The translations under genes and the position numbers were made by a program. Source: Oligoflexus sp. (lineage in GTDB: Bacteria > Bdellovibrionota_B > Oligoflexia > Oligoflexales > Oligoflexaceae). Taken from it: a DNA stretch of 64,000 nt. Shown in pieces: positions 53,105 to 62,222 of this stretch. The first letter of the stretch is position 1, and the number at the start of each line of letters is the position of its first letter. The stretch lies in the NCBI RefSeq assembly GCF_035712445.1, contig NZ_DASTAT010000062.1:1-64000 (forward strand), in the 5' to 3' direction. The notes beneath the pieces were generated by a model that worked only from the letters and a program-made list of their open reading frames with translations, did not search any database and was not told the DNA's origin.

Positions 53105-54108
53105 GCCGTCTTATCCTGCGACTGGTCCCGCGCGATCTGGAATTGATCGCGCCCCTGCTGCTTCGCGACGTAAAGCGCGGCATCAGAAAGGGACAGGAGC
53201 ATTTCCGTGCTCATCTTGGTGACCGAGGGCTCGGTTGAGGCCACGCCCATGCTCAGGGTCACGAAGGGACTGACCTGCGACGCGGAATGTTCGATGCCCA
53301 GCTCGCGGATGGCTGAGCGGATGTTATTGCAAATGTTGGCAGCCTGCAGTGCGGTGGTGTGGGGAAGAACGATGGCAAATTCCTCGCCCCCGTAACGTGC
53401 GACAAGGTCACCTGGACGTTTCAGGGCGGATTTTACCGCTTGCGCCACTTTCTGCAGGCAGTGATCACCGCGCTGATGGCCATAGGTGTCGTTATACTGT
53501 TTGAAATAGTCGATGTCGCAGAGTATCAAAGCCAGATTCCCACCATTGCGGAACGCCCGCTTCCACTCCTGCTCTAAACTTTCATCAAAGCAGCGACGAT
53601 TCGGAATCGCCGTCAGGCTGTCCAGTAAAGACATCTTCGCCAGGATTTGATTCAGATCAGAAAGCTGATGCGTGGCCTCCAGGAGTTCCTTCTCGCGGGC
53701 TTTTCGACGATCTATCTCATGCTTGAGTCGCAAGCAGGAGCGGACGCGAGCCCGGAGTTCGAATTCCTCGATCGGCTTGCTGACGAAATCCGTCGCGCCA
53801 AACGCAAAGGCCAGGGGCATTTTTTCGGCCCGCGAACCATCGGAGGTCGCGAGGATCGGAATATCCTGATAGAAAAGCATACTGCGGATGCGATCGACGA
53901 ATTGCGCAAAGGCATCGCCATGGGAGATGTCGATGACGATCAGCTCAAGGCCGAAGATGGTGCGCAGGGCTTGCTCGCCAAGACCCAGAACATCCTGGGC
54001 TTCTTCCAGGCTGGCACAGAGTATGGTCTGATTGTATCCCCAACGGCCGAGCATCGCGGCACACTGTTCCAGTTCATGGCGGTTCGGATCAATGACAACA
54101 ATCGACAT
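53101..54108 (-). CDS. Response regulator diguanylate cyclase (REC-GGDEF)
   Basis: The protein is 335 aa. The receiver domain (1-125) has Asp60 as likely acceptor and Lys111; the first acidic pair is altered (IDP rather than DD). A coiled linker (about 130-160) leads to the GGDEF domain with active-site GGEEF (240-244) and an RxxD inhibitory site (Arg231-Asp234) five residues upstream, so it should make c-di-GMP with product feedback. It is the synthetic counterpart of the EAL phosphodiesterase at 22434. No kinase gene adjoins it. Confidence 0.92.
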   Translation of the reverse strand: MSIVVIDPNRHELEQCAAMLGRWGYNQTILCASLEEAQDVLGLGEQALRTIFGLELIVIDISHGDAFAQFVDRIRSMLFYQDIPILATSDGSRAEKMPLAFAFGATDFVSKPIEEFELRARVRSCLRLKHEIDRRKAREKELLEATHQLSDLNQILAKMSLLDSLTAIPNRRCFDESLEQEWKRAFRNGGNLALILCDIDYFKQYNDTYGHQRGDHCLQKVAQAVKSALKRPGDLVARYGGEEFAIVLPHTTALQAANICNNIRSAIRELGIEHSASQVSPFVTLSMGVASTEPSVTKMSTEMLLSLSDAALYVAKQQGRDQFQIARDQSQDKTA

Positions 54109-54268
54109 TGCAAAACTCCCTCTGACACCGAGCTAATCCATAAGATCGGCAGGACCTTGCGGCAACTCAAGTCAGGCGTCCAAGTGGGTAAAAGTCCTCG
54201 CAGAGACTGGAAACTTTCGTAAAGTCATGGCAGTTTGCCAGAAGTCCCAAAGTGTCCCTGGAGGCCCT

Positions 54269-54982
54269 GTGCTGATCTGTGAGCAATTATCCAAAGATTA
54301 CGGTGGCTTCCAGGCCGTCAAAAAATTGACGCTGAAGGTGGAGCGCGGAGAAATTTTCGGTTTTCTCGGCCTCAACGGCGCTGGCAAGACCAGCACGATC
54401 AAGATGCTGATGGGCCTTTTAGTTCCTTCCTCCGGTCATGCCACGATTGACGGGCTTGATACGCAGCGCGATCATGTGGCTGTCAAAAGTCGCGTCGGTT
54501 ATCTGCCGGATCATCCGCATTTTCTGGATTATCTGCGCGGACGCGAACTCCTGACCTTCGTCGGCGAGATGCATGGGCTGCCTCCGCTCGAAGCGGAGCA
54601 TCGGGCCCGCTATTGGCTGCGGCATTTAGGTTTGGAGGATGCGCAGGAGGACTTTGCCAGCAATTATTCCACGGGTATGAAAAAGCGTTTGGGACTTGCC
54701 TGCGCTCTGATTCGTGAGCCCAAGCTTCTGATCCTGGATGAACCCACCAATGGATTGGATCCTCGATCCGCGGTTCATGTCAGGGATTTGATCCTGGATT
54801 TCGCGGCCAGTGGACGCACGGTTTTGCTGTCGACGCATCTTTTGGATTTGGCGGAACGCATCTGTCATCGACTCGGTGTTCTGCATCACGGTCAGCTGGT
54901 GGCGGTGGGAACGCGGGATGAACTCGCGCCGGATGGAAGTCTGGAAGATAAATTCTTATCCCTGACAGCGGATCGACCATGA
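54269..54982 (+). CDS. ABC transporter ATP-binding protein (ABC-2 exporter type)
   Basis: The protein is 237 aa from GTG 54269, which has GGAGG 4 nt upstream and begins at the usual LICEQLSKDYGGFQAV; ATG 54227 would add 14 residues but lacks a ribosome-binding site. Walker A GLNGAGKTS, signature YSTGMKKR, Walker B LLILDEPTNGLD and H-loop LLSTHL are intact. The stop overlaps the permease start (ATGA). Energises the membrane protein downstream. Confidence 0.88.
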   Translation: MLICEQLSKDYGGFQAVKKLTLKVERGEIFGFLGLNGAGKTSTIKMLMGLLVPSSGHATIDGLDTQRDHVAVKSRVGYLPDHPHFLDYLRGRELLTFVGEMHGLPPLEAEHRARYWLRHLGLEDAQEDFASNYSTGMKKRLGLACALIREPKLLILDEPTNGLDPRSAVHVRDLILDFAASGRTVLLSTHLLDLAERICHRLGVLHHGQLVAVGTRDELAPDGSLEDKFLSLTADRP

Positions 54983-56646
54983 GCTGGCGCCGCATGTTCA
55001 TCATACTCTGGCGGATGCAGATGCAGCGTGCGATCCATCGTATGGCCGCCTGGCCGTATCCTGGAGGCGTGCTGGGGGGCCTGCTGCTTTTGATGTTGAT
55101 ACTCACAGGCCTTGGTCTTGTGCTGGCGAGTTCCCTCGATCGGCTTTTGAATCCTGACGTCATGCGCGAGGCTTTGCAGAAGGCCACGGGGCTGACGTTT
55201 GATCTTTTGCGTTACACCCGCTATGAGGATGTGCCGGATCAGAGCGCGCGGCTTATGCTGATCTTTTTGCAGGGAACATGGCTCAGTGCGCTTTTCTTAA
55301 AATGGGGTCACTGGCAAAGTCTGGAGCACGATGCGGAATGGGAGTGGTTTGCGGATAAACCCTGGCCGCCTCTGACTCTCTTTGTGCAGCGCTGCCTGAT
55401 CGCGAGTCTTTGGCCGCAGGTTTTTTCGCTGTTTTTGGCCACATTTTTTATCATGCTTGGACTGCGAAGAGGATACTCACCCCTGCACGCGGGAGCTGTG
55501 AGTCTGGCCCTGACACTGATGCTGCAGGCGCTGCTCGCGGCTCCGCGTTTGACCTGGGATCTTTGGTTGAAACAACGCTGGCCCGCCGCGCACGTCCGAA
55601 CGTTTCGCGGACTCAGCGGGATCGTCGGTGCCGCGCTTTTGGTCATGAGCATTCAGGTCCTGGGACTCGATCAGACCTGGCTTCTCGTCTGGATAGGGGC
55701 GCATGGTCATCAGTTGGATCTGACGCCCGCAGGACTTGCCTTGTCAGCTTTGATCGTGAGTGATCAGGAAACGGCTCTGCGTTCCGCCCTTATGCTTGGA
55801 CTCATGGTCTTCGGCACGCATATCGTTTGCCATGCGGTGGCCGCAAGGCTTTTGCAAAAACCCTGGGTGGGATTTCAGGGCTGGTTCGCCAGGGATCGGC
55901 AAACGTCCGTTCGTGGGCCTGGATTTTTGCTCTCGCTCTGGCACAGGCTTCATCCTTTGACGCGTCGGGATTTGATTCTGCTCCGCCGCGATCGGCATTT
56001 CATGCTGCAGATGCTGGTGGCGCCTTGGATTTTCGCGCTGCTGCCGCAGAGCCTGCCCCTGATGCCCGCGTCCTGGGTCTGGGCGATGGCCTTTGCTGTG
56101 GGAATACTTTTTCTGTGGTCGGCTGTGTTTTCCATACTTCCCATGGAAGGACAGAGTCTTTGGATGATCTTCACCTGGCCCCAGAGCCTCTTGAAATATT
56201 TGTGGCGGCGCCTTCAGTTTCAACTGGGTTTGACCGCGGTGTATACGCTTTTGGTATTGGTGCTTGGATTTGGACGTTTGGATTTTCGCGTCTTTGCTTT
56301 GGAAATCTGGCGCCTGCCTTATCTGATTCTTGGAATCTTTGCCTTATCCTGGCTCCTGACCGTGTTTGCCGTTCTGAGTTACGCACCCGCATCCCCAGAA
56401 GGGCGGCCACGGCTTATTTTGCAGTATGCCGCGCTGATTCCGGCAGGTTCTTACGGCTGGCTTTTTCTGGAGCCCGAGCCTTGGAAAAGTTTCTGTGGCC
56501 TTCTGGTTCTGGGTATGACGACAGGCTGGGCTTTGTGGTTCATGCAGCCCAGACTCGTGCGGATTCTGGATCAGCCGCTGGCGCCGAAAAAGAACCTGGC
56601 GCGGTCTGGCATTAGACTGTATTTCTTAAAGCTCATTACTCGTTAG
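54979..56646 (+). CDS. Large membrane protein, probable ABC exporter permease
   Basis: The protein is 555 aa with about 12-14 hydrophobic segments, as two fused six-span halves. The RRDLILLRRDRHF segment (about 330-342) between the halves resembles the cytosolic coupling region of some ABC-2 permeases. Coupled by ATGA to the ATPase gene. Export of a lipid or peptide is possible; the adjacent glycosyltransferase hints at an envelope glycolipid. Confidence 0.72.
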   Translation: MSWRRMFIILWRMQMQRAIHRMAAWPYPGGVLGGLLLLMLILTGLGLVLASSLDRLLNPDVMREALQKATGLTFDLLRYTRYEDVPDQSARLMLIFLQGTWLSALFLKWGHWQSLEHDAEWEWFADKPWPPLTLFVQRCLIASLWPQVFSLFLATFFIMLGLRRGYSPLHAGAVSLALTLMLQALLAAPRLTWDLWLKQRWPAAHVRTFRGLSGIVGAALLVMSIQVLGLDQTWLLVWIGAHGHQLDLTPAGLALSALIVSDQETALRSALMLGLMVFGTHIVCHAVAARLLQKPWVGFQGWFARDRQTSVRGPGFLLSLWHRLHPLTRRDLILLRRDRHFMLQMLVAPWIFALLPQSLPLMPASWVWAMAFAVGILFLWSAVFSILPMEGQSLWMIFTWPQSLLKYLWRRLQFQLGLTAVYTLLVLVLGFGRLDFRVFALEIWRLPYLILGIFALSWLLTVFAVLSYAPASPEGRPRLILQYAALIPAGSYGWLFLEPEPWKSFCGLLVLGMTTGWALWFMQPRLVRILDQPLAPKKNLARSGIRLYFLKLITR

Positions 56647-56657
56647 ATTGGAAACGC

Positions 56658-57626
56658 ATGCGAAAAGTCCTTTTGGTTTGCCTTGATAATCTCGGCGATT
56701 TAATTTTCACCTCGGTCCTGGCCGAGGCCCTGCGTCAGGACCCCGATGTGGAACTGTCGCTCTGGTGCAAGGATTATACGGCGCGCATAGGTCACCTTCT
56801 TCCGGGCGTGCAGCAGGTTTTCGCAGCGGATCCTTTCTGGGACAAAGCACCAGGTCGCAAAAAAGGGTCACTTCGCATTTTCTTTCGCACCCTCCGCACC
56901 ATACGAAAAAAACAGTTCGACCTGGCCTTGATTCCCAGCAGCTGCTGGCGGACGGCCTGGTTTTTACAGATGATCGGGATAAGGGAGCGCATCGGACTCA
57001 GCGGCGGCAAGAACAGGGTTTTCCTGAGTCGGGTGCTGCCGGCGCCAGCCCTTGATGAGCCAGTCGTCGCTGGACTTTTGCGGGCCTTTCAGCCGGTCCT
57101 TCCGCATACTGTTCCGCCGGTGACGCGGCTCGATCCCAAGGGTCTGCCGCAGTTTCAATTGCCTTCCGAGCTTCAGAAGCTGCCCTATGTCTGCCTGCAT
57201 GCCTTCGCTGGACGCCGCGATCGCTGCGCGCCTTTGAAGGTTCTGCAGGGGCTGGCGCGAAGACTGGAAGTCATGGGCTTTGCAGTCCTGTGGATGGGAA
57301 CGGGCCAGGAGCTTTCGGAACTCCGGCAGAATCCTGAGGCGTCATCGCGCGCGCTCTATGCGGATCGCTGGGCACCCGATCTTTTGAGTGTGGCCTGGCT
57401 CATCAGTCGCGCCCGTTTTTTCATCGGTCACGATTCAGGACCCTTGCATGTGGCCGGAGCGCTTGGTATCCCCGTTCTGGGCTTTTATTTGCCGGGTGAG
57501 CCGCGTCGCACCATGCCGCAGGGTGCGGGCCCTTCGGTGATGATCGTGCGCGAGCGCGCGCAAGAACTGGATGATCAGGCTGCTGAAGACGGACTGAACG
57601 CCTTGCTGGAAAAAATCCAAAGCTAA
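56658..57626 (+). CDS. Glycosyltransferase family 9 (heptosyltransferase-like)
   Basis: The protein is 322 aa. The GT9 fold has N-terminal MRKVLLVCLDNLGDLIFTSVLAEAL and the acceptor-side LIPSSCWRTAW. The donor-side loop FIGHDSGPLHVAGALGIPVLGFY is the family signature for ADP-heptose binding. It likely adds a heptose or similar sugar to LPS core or a related glycan on the inner face of the membrane. It follows the ABC permease by 11 bases and is probably cotranscribed with it. Confidence 0.88.
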   Translation: MRKVLLVCLDNLGDLIFTSVLAEALRQDPDVELSLWCKDYTARIGHLLPGVQQVFAADPFWDKAPGRKKGSLRIFFRTLRTIRKKQFDLALIPSSCWRTAWFLQMIGIRERIGLSGGKNRVFLSRVLPAPALDEPVVAGLLRAFQPVLPHTVPPVTRLDPKGLPQFQLPSELQKLPYVCLHAFAGRRDRCAPLKVLQGLARRLEVMGFAVLWMGTGQELSELRQNPEASSRALYADRWAPDLLSVAWLISRARFFIGHDSGPLHVAGALGIPVLGFYLPGEPRRTMPQGAGPSVMIVRERAQELDDQAAEDGLNALLEKIQS

Positions 57627-57637
57627 GGAGGGGGACC

Positions 57638-57847
57638 ATGTCGCGTATCTTGATTTCGATTGGGCTAAGCCTTGTGCTTATGGGTGTGCTCTGGCACTTC
57701 GGCAGCCGCCTGGGCCTGGGGCAGCTGCCCGGGGATATTTCCTTTAAAAAGGGCAACACGACCGTTTACTTTCCGGTGGTGACGTCCATCGTACTGAGCA
57801 TAGTCTTATCGCTGCTCCTCTGGCTCTTCGGAAAATTCCGCGGCTAG
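57638..57847 (+). CDS. DUF2905 family small membrane protein
   Basis: The protein is 69 aa. AGGAGGGGG precedes the ATG. Two transmembrane helices flank the conserved LPGDISFKKGNTTVYFPVVTSI segment that defines DUF2905. Function unknown in the family. Terminal gene of the ABC/GT9 operon; its last four bases overlap the facing TetR gene. Confidence 0.9.
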   Translation: MSRILISIGLSLVLMGVLWHFGSRLGLGQLPGDISFKKGNTTVYFPVVTSIVLSIVLSLLLWLFGKFRG

Positions 57848-58482
57848 TGCATCAGAGGCTGCATGAGCCCGCAGGCATAAACGCGGGCAAAGTCTTGCAG
57901 CGTGGCCAGGGTTTCATCCTTGTCCTTGCCCATGATGATATGGGCCATGAAGACCGTTGCGAAACTTTGAAAGCCGATCACAAAGCAGATCTGATGAAGA
58001 TCGCAGGGAAGGGGCAGCTGGCCTTTTTTCTGCAGAATCTTCAGGCGCTCCATCAGCTGGGGATCCGGGTGATAGGACACATGCTGACGAATTTTATCAA
58101 ACAGCGTGGGATCGGTGGCCGCTCGGGAGACGATGATACGAATGAAGTCCTTGAAGCGAACGTCCTGCTCCACGCGGCAGTGGAGATAGCTGCAGAATTC
58201 CGCCTCCAGCGTCTCGCGGGGCGGGTACGTGAGCCGCATCTCCTTTTTCTCGCTGATATAGCGCACGATAATCGCGAGCAGGAGCCCTTCCTTGCTCTGA
58301 AAATACCGGCTGATCAGGGCTTCATTGCTGCCGGCCCTTTGGGCGATCATCTTGGTCGTCGCGCCTTCATAGCCATACTCGGAAAAGACCTCAAGACCGG
58401 CCTGCAGCAGGTTTTCCTGAGTGGTTTCGCGGTCCCGTCGCCGGGGCGTTTTATGTTCTGATCGCGTGGCGCTTGCCGTCAT
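57844..58482 (-). CDS. TetR-family transcriptional regulator
   Basis: The protein is 212 aa from ATG 58482 (GGAA 6 nt upstream); the 58527 start has no ribosome-binding site. The N-terminal HTH (about 20-65: LLQAGLEVFSEYGYEGATTKMIAQRAGSNEALISRYFQSKEGLL) is clearly TetR-type. The C-terminal ligand domain ends AHIIMGKDKDETLATLQDFARV. It probably represses a nearby or distant transporter or lipid gene; no palindromic operator was recognised near its own promoter. Confidence 0.87.
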   Translation of the reverse strand: MTASATRSEHKTPRRRDRETTQENLLQAGLEVFSEYGYEGATTKMIAQRAGSNEALISRYFQSKEGLLLAIIVRYISEKKEMRLTYPPRETLEAEFCSYLHCRVEQDVRFKDFIRIIVSRAATDPTLFDKIRQHVSYHPDPQLMERLKILQKKGQLPLPCDLHQICFVIGFQSFATVFMAHIIMGKDKDETLATLQDFARVYACGLMQPLMH

Positions 58483-58608
58483 CGACTGTTCCGAGTGTGA
58501 AATGAATGGAGTATTGGTCCCGATCATACTGATTTGGAAGGATGAAGCAAGCCCTGATACGTGGGCGGGGGCTGGCCAGCTCAGCGTGACCAGGATGGGC
58601 CCTGGATC

Positions 58609-60546
58609 TCAGGCCATGATTTTATAGTAGAGCACGGCGGCACCGGAGTCATCGCGTACGATGGTTTTATGCTGCTGCAGATCGAAGCGATTGAAGCCAT
58701 CGCGGAGTTCGCGATCCAGACTTTCATAGACGCGTGATTGGAGGATGATGATGCTCGACTCGCGGTTTTCATCCAGAATGTATTTGCGCATGGCTTCATA
58801 GCGAGTGGCCAGGATCACCGAGCGGCCGAAGACATCGTATTCCTTCGCGCCTGATTCCGGATAGAATCCGCTGATGCTGTCGAGCGCCATACCTATGCCG
58901 CAGCAAATAGGCGATTCCGACTGCAGGACCTTGGCTTCCTCTTTCAGGATTTCATGGAAGCGGTAGGCCAGCCGCAGGGCGTCGTTGGCCTTGCTGCCCG
59001 AGATGGTGCGGAAGGGATAGCCGACCGAGCAGAGGAAGCCGTCGCCGACTTCCTTGATGCGATAGGCCGGGGCCTGAAGTTTATCAGCATCGTAGCCTTC
59101 CATCATCACCTGCGTGCAGCGCGAGAAGGTGTCGCGCAGGAATTTCTTCACTTTTTCATGCTGAATGCGTGAACTGCCAATGATGTCGAAGCTGATCACA
59201 ACCGCTTCGGAGTCCGAGGTCGGCATGGTATCTTCCAGGATTTTCCCGCCCTGAATCATCTTCATCTGGTGCGGATAGACGATCTTGGCCAGCTGCGCGT
59301 AGCTGTGGTTACGCATCTCCTCTTCATCGCGGATCTTCTGCAGATAGACAAGCTCCCGTGAACCTGCGGCCATGGCCTGCATATAGAGGAAGGCGAGACT
59401 TCCATATTGGATGACGTAGAAATCGAAGTTGCCGAGGATGTTGACGAGGATGATATCAATCAGCGAGGCCGTGAAGATGGTGAGGGAGCCATAGAAGATA
59501 TAGACCGAACCCCAGATGTTCTTTCTGAGGCCTTTGATCGAGATGTAGAAGCAGTAAAGAATCGCGAAAAGGCAGAGGATATGCGCAAGGAAGAGGTAAC
59601 GGGAGAAGAATTCCACGCTCAAAAAGACCTTGGCATTGACGAGCAGTGAGCAGATGAGCAGGAACATCCCGATGTGCTTCGAGAAGATGGTGCGAAGATA
59701 GAGATAGGCGAAGAACACGTAGGCCTGGACCAGAAGATAGAGGCTCCAGTATTCCAGACGGAAACCTGCGGCAAAACCGAGAGGGATGAGTTCTTCAAAG
59801 AGTCGGGAGCTGGTCATCGAGAAACGCAGGGCGTTGGTCAGGCCCGTGAAGCCGATGGCCAGACTCAGTGGCTTGCGGTTCACGACATAGCTGAAGACGA
59901 AGTAGAGTCCCAGCCCGAGGAGCATGAAGATGACGAGGGAGTCCATGATCAGACGCCGGAAGCGGTCATCGACCACGTCGCGGAAAAGCCCCATTTTCAT
60001 CGCGTACCAGGTGCCGCCGCGCGAGTGATGGAAGTTGGATATGTGCACGAGGATTTCCATGTCCTCCTGCGCGGGGAAATTGATGATGGCCTGGTCCCGA
60101 CTCGGAACGCTGCTGCTGCGGTCGGTGCCGAAGGAGCCGGATTCGAAGATTTTCTCGCCATTCAGGAGGACCCGCATGGCCGTCGACTGGAACGGTATGA
60201 AAAGGGCCAGAGTCTGGTTTTGCAGAGCACGCGGCAGCTTCAGGCGCAAACGATAGGAGGCGTAGCCCTGGTTATAGTTTTCCCAGGTTTTCGGCCATTT
60301 GATGAAGGCCGGTTCGGTCGATTTCTGATTGGGAAGCAGGACGGTATTGGCTGCAAACTCCCATTCCCCTGCCAGTTCCAGGACGGGACGCAGCCTTGGA
60401 TCCCAAAGCGATAGGTCCAGCTGCCCCTGATGAATAGGCAGCGTATCCCGCTTCACGCAGGACCAGGACGCAAGGAAGAGAAGCAGGATCACCAGAATTT
60501 CCGGGAATCGCTTTTTTCCAGCTCGCGATAGGAACAAGCAGGGCAA
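58609..60546 (-). CDS. 7TMR-DISM sensor with class III nucleotide cyclase domain
   Basis: The protein is 645 aa starting at TTG, with CGGAGG 8 nt upstream. A hydrophobic leader ending in SWSC is followed by a periplasmic beta-sandwich (about 40-190: LELAGEWEFAANT, RLRLKLPRA, ALFIPFQSTAMRVLLNGEKIFESG) and seven spans (about 205-400). A coiled linker leads to a cyclase domain (about 440-640). Metal Asp in ISFDIIG and the KEVGDGF Lys-Asp are present, as is the base-specifying region YDVFG. The transition-state Asn is Ile in SVILATR, while the Arg is kept. It is more intact than the cyclase at 5837 but may have reduced activity. Candidate cAMP or cGMP source for the cNMP-binding EAL protein. Confidence 0.85.
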   Translation of the reverse strand: MPCLFLSRAGKKRFPEILVILLLFLASWSCVKRDTLPIHQGQLDLSLWDPRLRPVLELAGEWEFAANTVLLPNQKSTEPAFIKWPKTWENYNQGYASYRLRLKLPRALQNQTLALFIPFQSTAMRVLLNGEKIFESGSFGTDRSSSVPSRDQAIINFPAQEDMEILVHISNFHHSRGGTWYAMKMGLFRDVVDDRFRRLIMDSLVIFMLLGLGLYFVFSYVVNRKPLSLAIGFTGLTNALRFSMTSSRLFEELIPLGFAAGFRLEYWSLYLLVQAYVFFAYLYLRTIFSKHIGMFLLICSLLVNAKVFLSVEFFSRYLFLAHILCLFAILYCFYISIKGLRKNIWGSVYIFYGSLTIFTASLIDIILVNILGNFDFYVIQYGSLAFLYMQAMAAGSRELVYLQKIRDEEEMRNHSYAQLAKIVYPHQMKMIQGGKILEDTMPTSDSEAVVISFDIIGSSRIQHEKVKKFLRDTFSRCTQVMMEGYDADKLQAPAYRIKEVGDGFLCSVGYPFRTISGSKANDALRLAYRFHEILKEEAKVLQSESPICCGIGMALDSISGFYPESGAKEYDVFGRSVILATRYEAMRKYILDENRESSIIILQSRVYESLDRELRDGFNRFDLQQHKTIVRDDSGAAVLYYKIMA

Positions 60547-60733
60547 ACCAAATACCTCCGTTTGCTAAGATCGGCAGGGGATAGGCCAGAGTCGATGGGC
60601 AATCTTTGCCTTGCGGTTAGCCTAATGTGCACAAATGGCATGCATAACTCCGCATAGGACGGAACGAGGACGAAGAAAATGAAAGCCATCTTCATAAGAC
60701 TTGCTTCAGCGGGCCGTTGCTTGTAAGTAAATG

Positions 60734-60755
60734 GTTACATACATGCCAATGTAAC
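60734..60755. promoter_or_regulatory. Inverted repeat before the phosphoesterase gene
   Basis: GTTACAT, 8-base spacer, ATGTAAC is a perfect 7-bp inverted repeat ending 18 bases before the ATG at 60774. The arrangement suits a repressor operator. Confidence 0.35.
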
Positions 60756-60773
60756 GGCATGGAGGAGTAAGAT

Positions 60774-61559
60774 ATGAAGATCTCTTCACTTTTGCTTTCC
60801 AGCGCCTTGCTCGTGGCCTGTGGAGAGCGCTATTCGCCTTGGGAATCCGATCCCCCTTCGCATTTAAGAAATCTGACAGCCGAGCAGCTGTCGGTCCTGA
60901 ATTCCCAGCCTGAGCAATCGCTTCCTTTCACCGTGGCTGTCATGGGCGATCCCCAGGGGACTCCCAAGGATCTGCAGCGCGTCGTGGATGCCATCAACCG
61001 CCGCGATGATGTGAAGTTCATCCTGGTGCTCGGTGATCTGACCGATTACGGGCTATTGCATGAATACGTGTGGGCGGGTGAGGCCTTGAAGCGCTCACGC
61101 GTTCCCTTCCTCACGGTGGTCGGCAATCACGATGCGATTTCGCATGGCAAGACGATTTATCGCGAGATGTTCGGGGCCTATGACTACACCTTCAGCTATG
61201 CCGGTCTTAATTTCGTGATGTGGAATAACAACCAGTACGAATTCGGCGAGACGGATTTCACATGGCTCGAGCGTAATACGGATAGCCGCTCGATCGTGGC
61301 TTCCCACGTGCCGCCGGTGGTGGACATGCATCGGCAGGAGCAGGTCGATCGCTGGTATGACATCAACCGCCGCGCGGGCATTCTCGCTTCACTTCATGGT
61401 CATCGCGGAACGGAAGACGAATTCAGCTGGCATGAAAATGGCATTCCCTATTACGTGGTTCCGAAACTTTCGGGGCGTCGGTACACGCTCGTCACTTTTC
61501 ATGAAGATCGCAAGGTGACGTTCCAATATTGTCGCGATGATTGTGGAGAACTCCTTTGA
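60774..61559 (+). CDS. Metallophosphoesterase lipoprotein
   Basis: The protein is 261 aa with GGAGG before the ATG and lipobox LVAC. Calcineurin-like motifs are present in order: VMGDPQG (D-x-H altered to D-x-Q), VLGDLTDYG, VVGNHD, a His in SHVPPV and the terminal HGHRG. The Gln at the first metal position is known in some family members. It hydrolyses phosphomonoesters or diesters in the periplasm. Coupled to the outer-membrane protein gene by a TTGA overlap. Confidence 0.85.
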   Translation: MKISSLLLSSALLVACGERYSPWESDPPSHLRNLTAEQLSVLNSQPEQSLPFTVAVMGDPQGTPKDLQRVVDAINRRDDVKFILVLGDLTDYGLLHEYVWAGEALKRSRVPFLTVVGNHDAISHGKTIYREMFGAYDYTFSYAGLNFVMWNNNQYEFGETDFTWLERNTDSRSIVASHVPPVVDMHRQEQVDRWYDINRRAGILASLHGHRGTEDEFSWHENGIPYYVVPKLSGRRYTLVTFHEDRKVTFQYCRDDCGELL

Positions 61560-62128
61560 AATACCTATCATCATGGCTTCTGGCCTTGCTTCTGCCGGCG
61601 TCCTTGAATGCCCAGGAAATTACCGTCTTCAAAAGGGGCACCACCGATAATCCCTGGGTTCCGAGTTCGGCGATTACGCAGCACGCGGCCTATGCGGGTT
61701 ACCTTGCGGCTGGTTTCGGATATGAGTGGCGTGACACTTGGGCGCTCGATCTTTTGTATGGTTACACTCCGCCCGAGCTGGCGGGTGAGGCCGTGCATTC
61801 GTGGACTTTGAAATCGCTCGCGTACCTGTTCTCGGTCGGATCGCGGGACACTTTGCGACTCAGGCCTTACATGGGTTTGTCGGTGAACTACAGTCCCGAC
61901 AGCGAACTCTTTCTTACGGTGCCTGATCAGTATCCGCCCGGATATTATCCCGCCTCGGCCGTGCGACCCGCGGTGGTCGGTGGCCTTGAGTTTCGCGTGC
62001 AAAGTCAGCTCGCGCTAGCGTTTGAATTCGCGGTGCTGGACAGTGAGCTGGCCTACTTGAAGGACTCCCATAACTTCGATCCTGAATACATGGGGAGTTC
62101 CGGCCTCTCTGTTCGTTGGCTGCTCTAG
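61556..62128 (+). CDS. Outer-membrane beta-barrel protein
   Basis: The protein is 190 aa from TTG 61556, which overlaps the preceding TGA and has GGAG 6 nt upstream; TTG 61541 would add five residues. A signal peptide ends SLNAQ. Strand-like alternation and aromatic girdles (YLAAGFGYEWRDTWALDLLYGYTP, LRLRPYMGLSVNYSPDSE, LAFEFAVLDSELAYL) suggest an 8-strand barrel. Cotranscribed with the phosphoesterase. Specific function unknown. Confidence 0.68.
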   Translation: MKYLSSWLLALLLPASLNAQEITVFKRGTTDNPWVPSSAITQHAAYAGYLAAGFGYEWRDTWALDLLYGYTPPELAGEAVHSWTLKSLAYLFSVGSRDTLRLRPYMGLSVNYSPDSELFLTVPDQYPPGYYPASAVRPAVVGGLEFRVQSQLALAFEFAVLDSELAYLKDSHNFDPEYMGSSGLSVRWLL

Positions 62129-62222
62129 CTTTGACGCGCCGAGTCTTGCTCGATTGATCCCAAATCATTACTATAAGCAAAGAAGCGACCGCCTGCCCGG
62201 GGCGCGTGGTTTCTTTGCGGCT

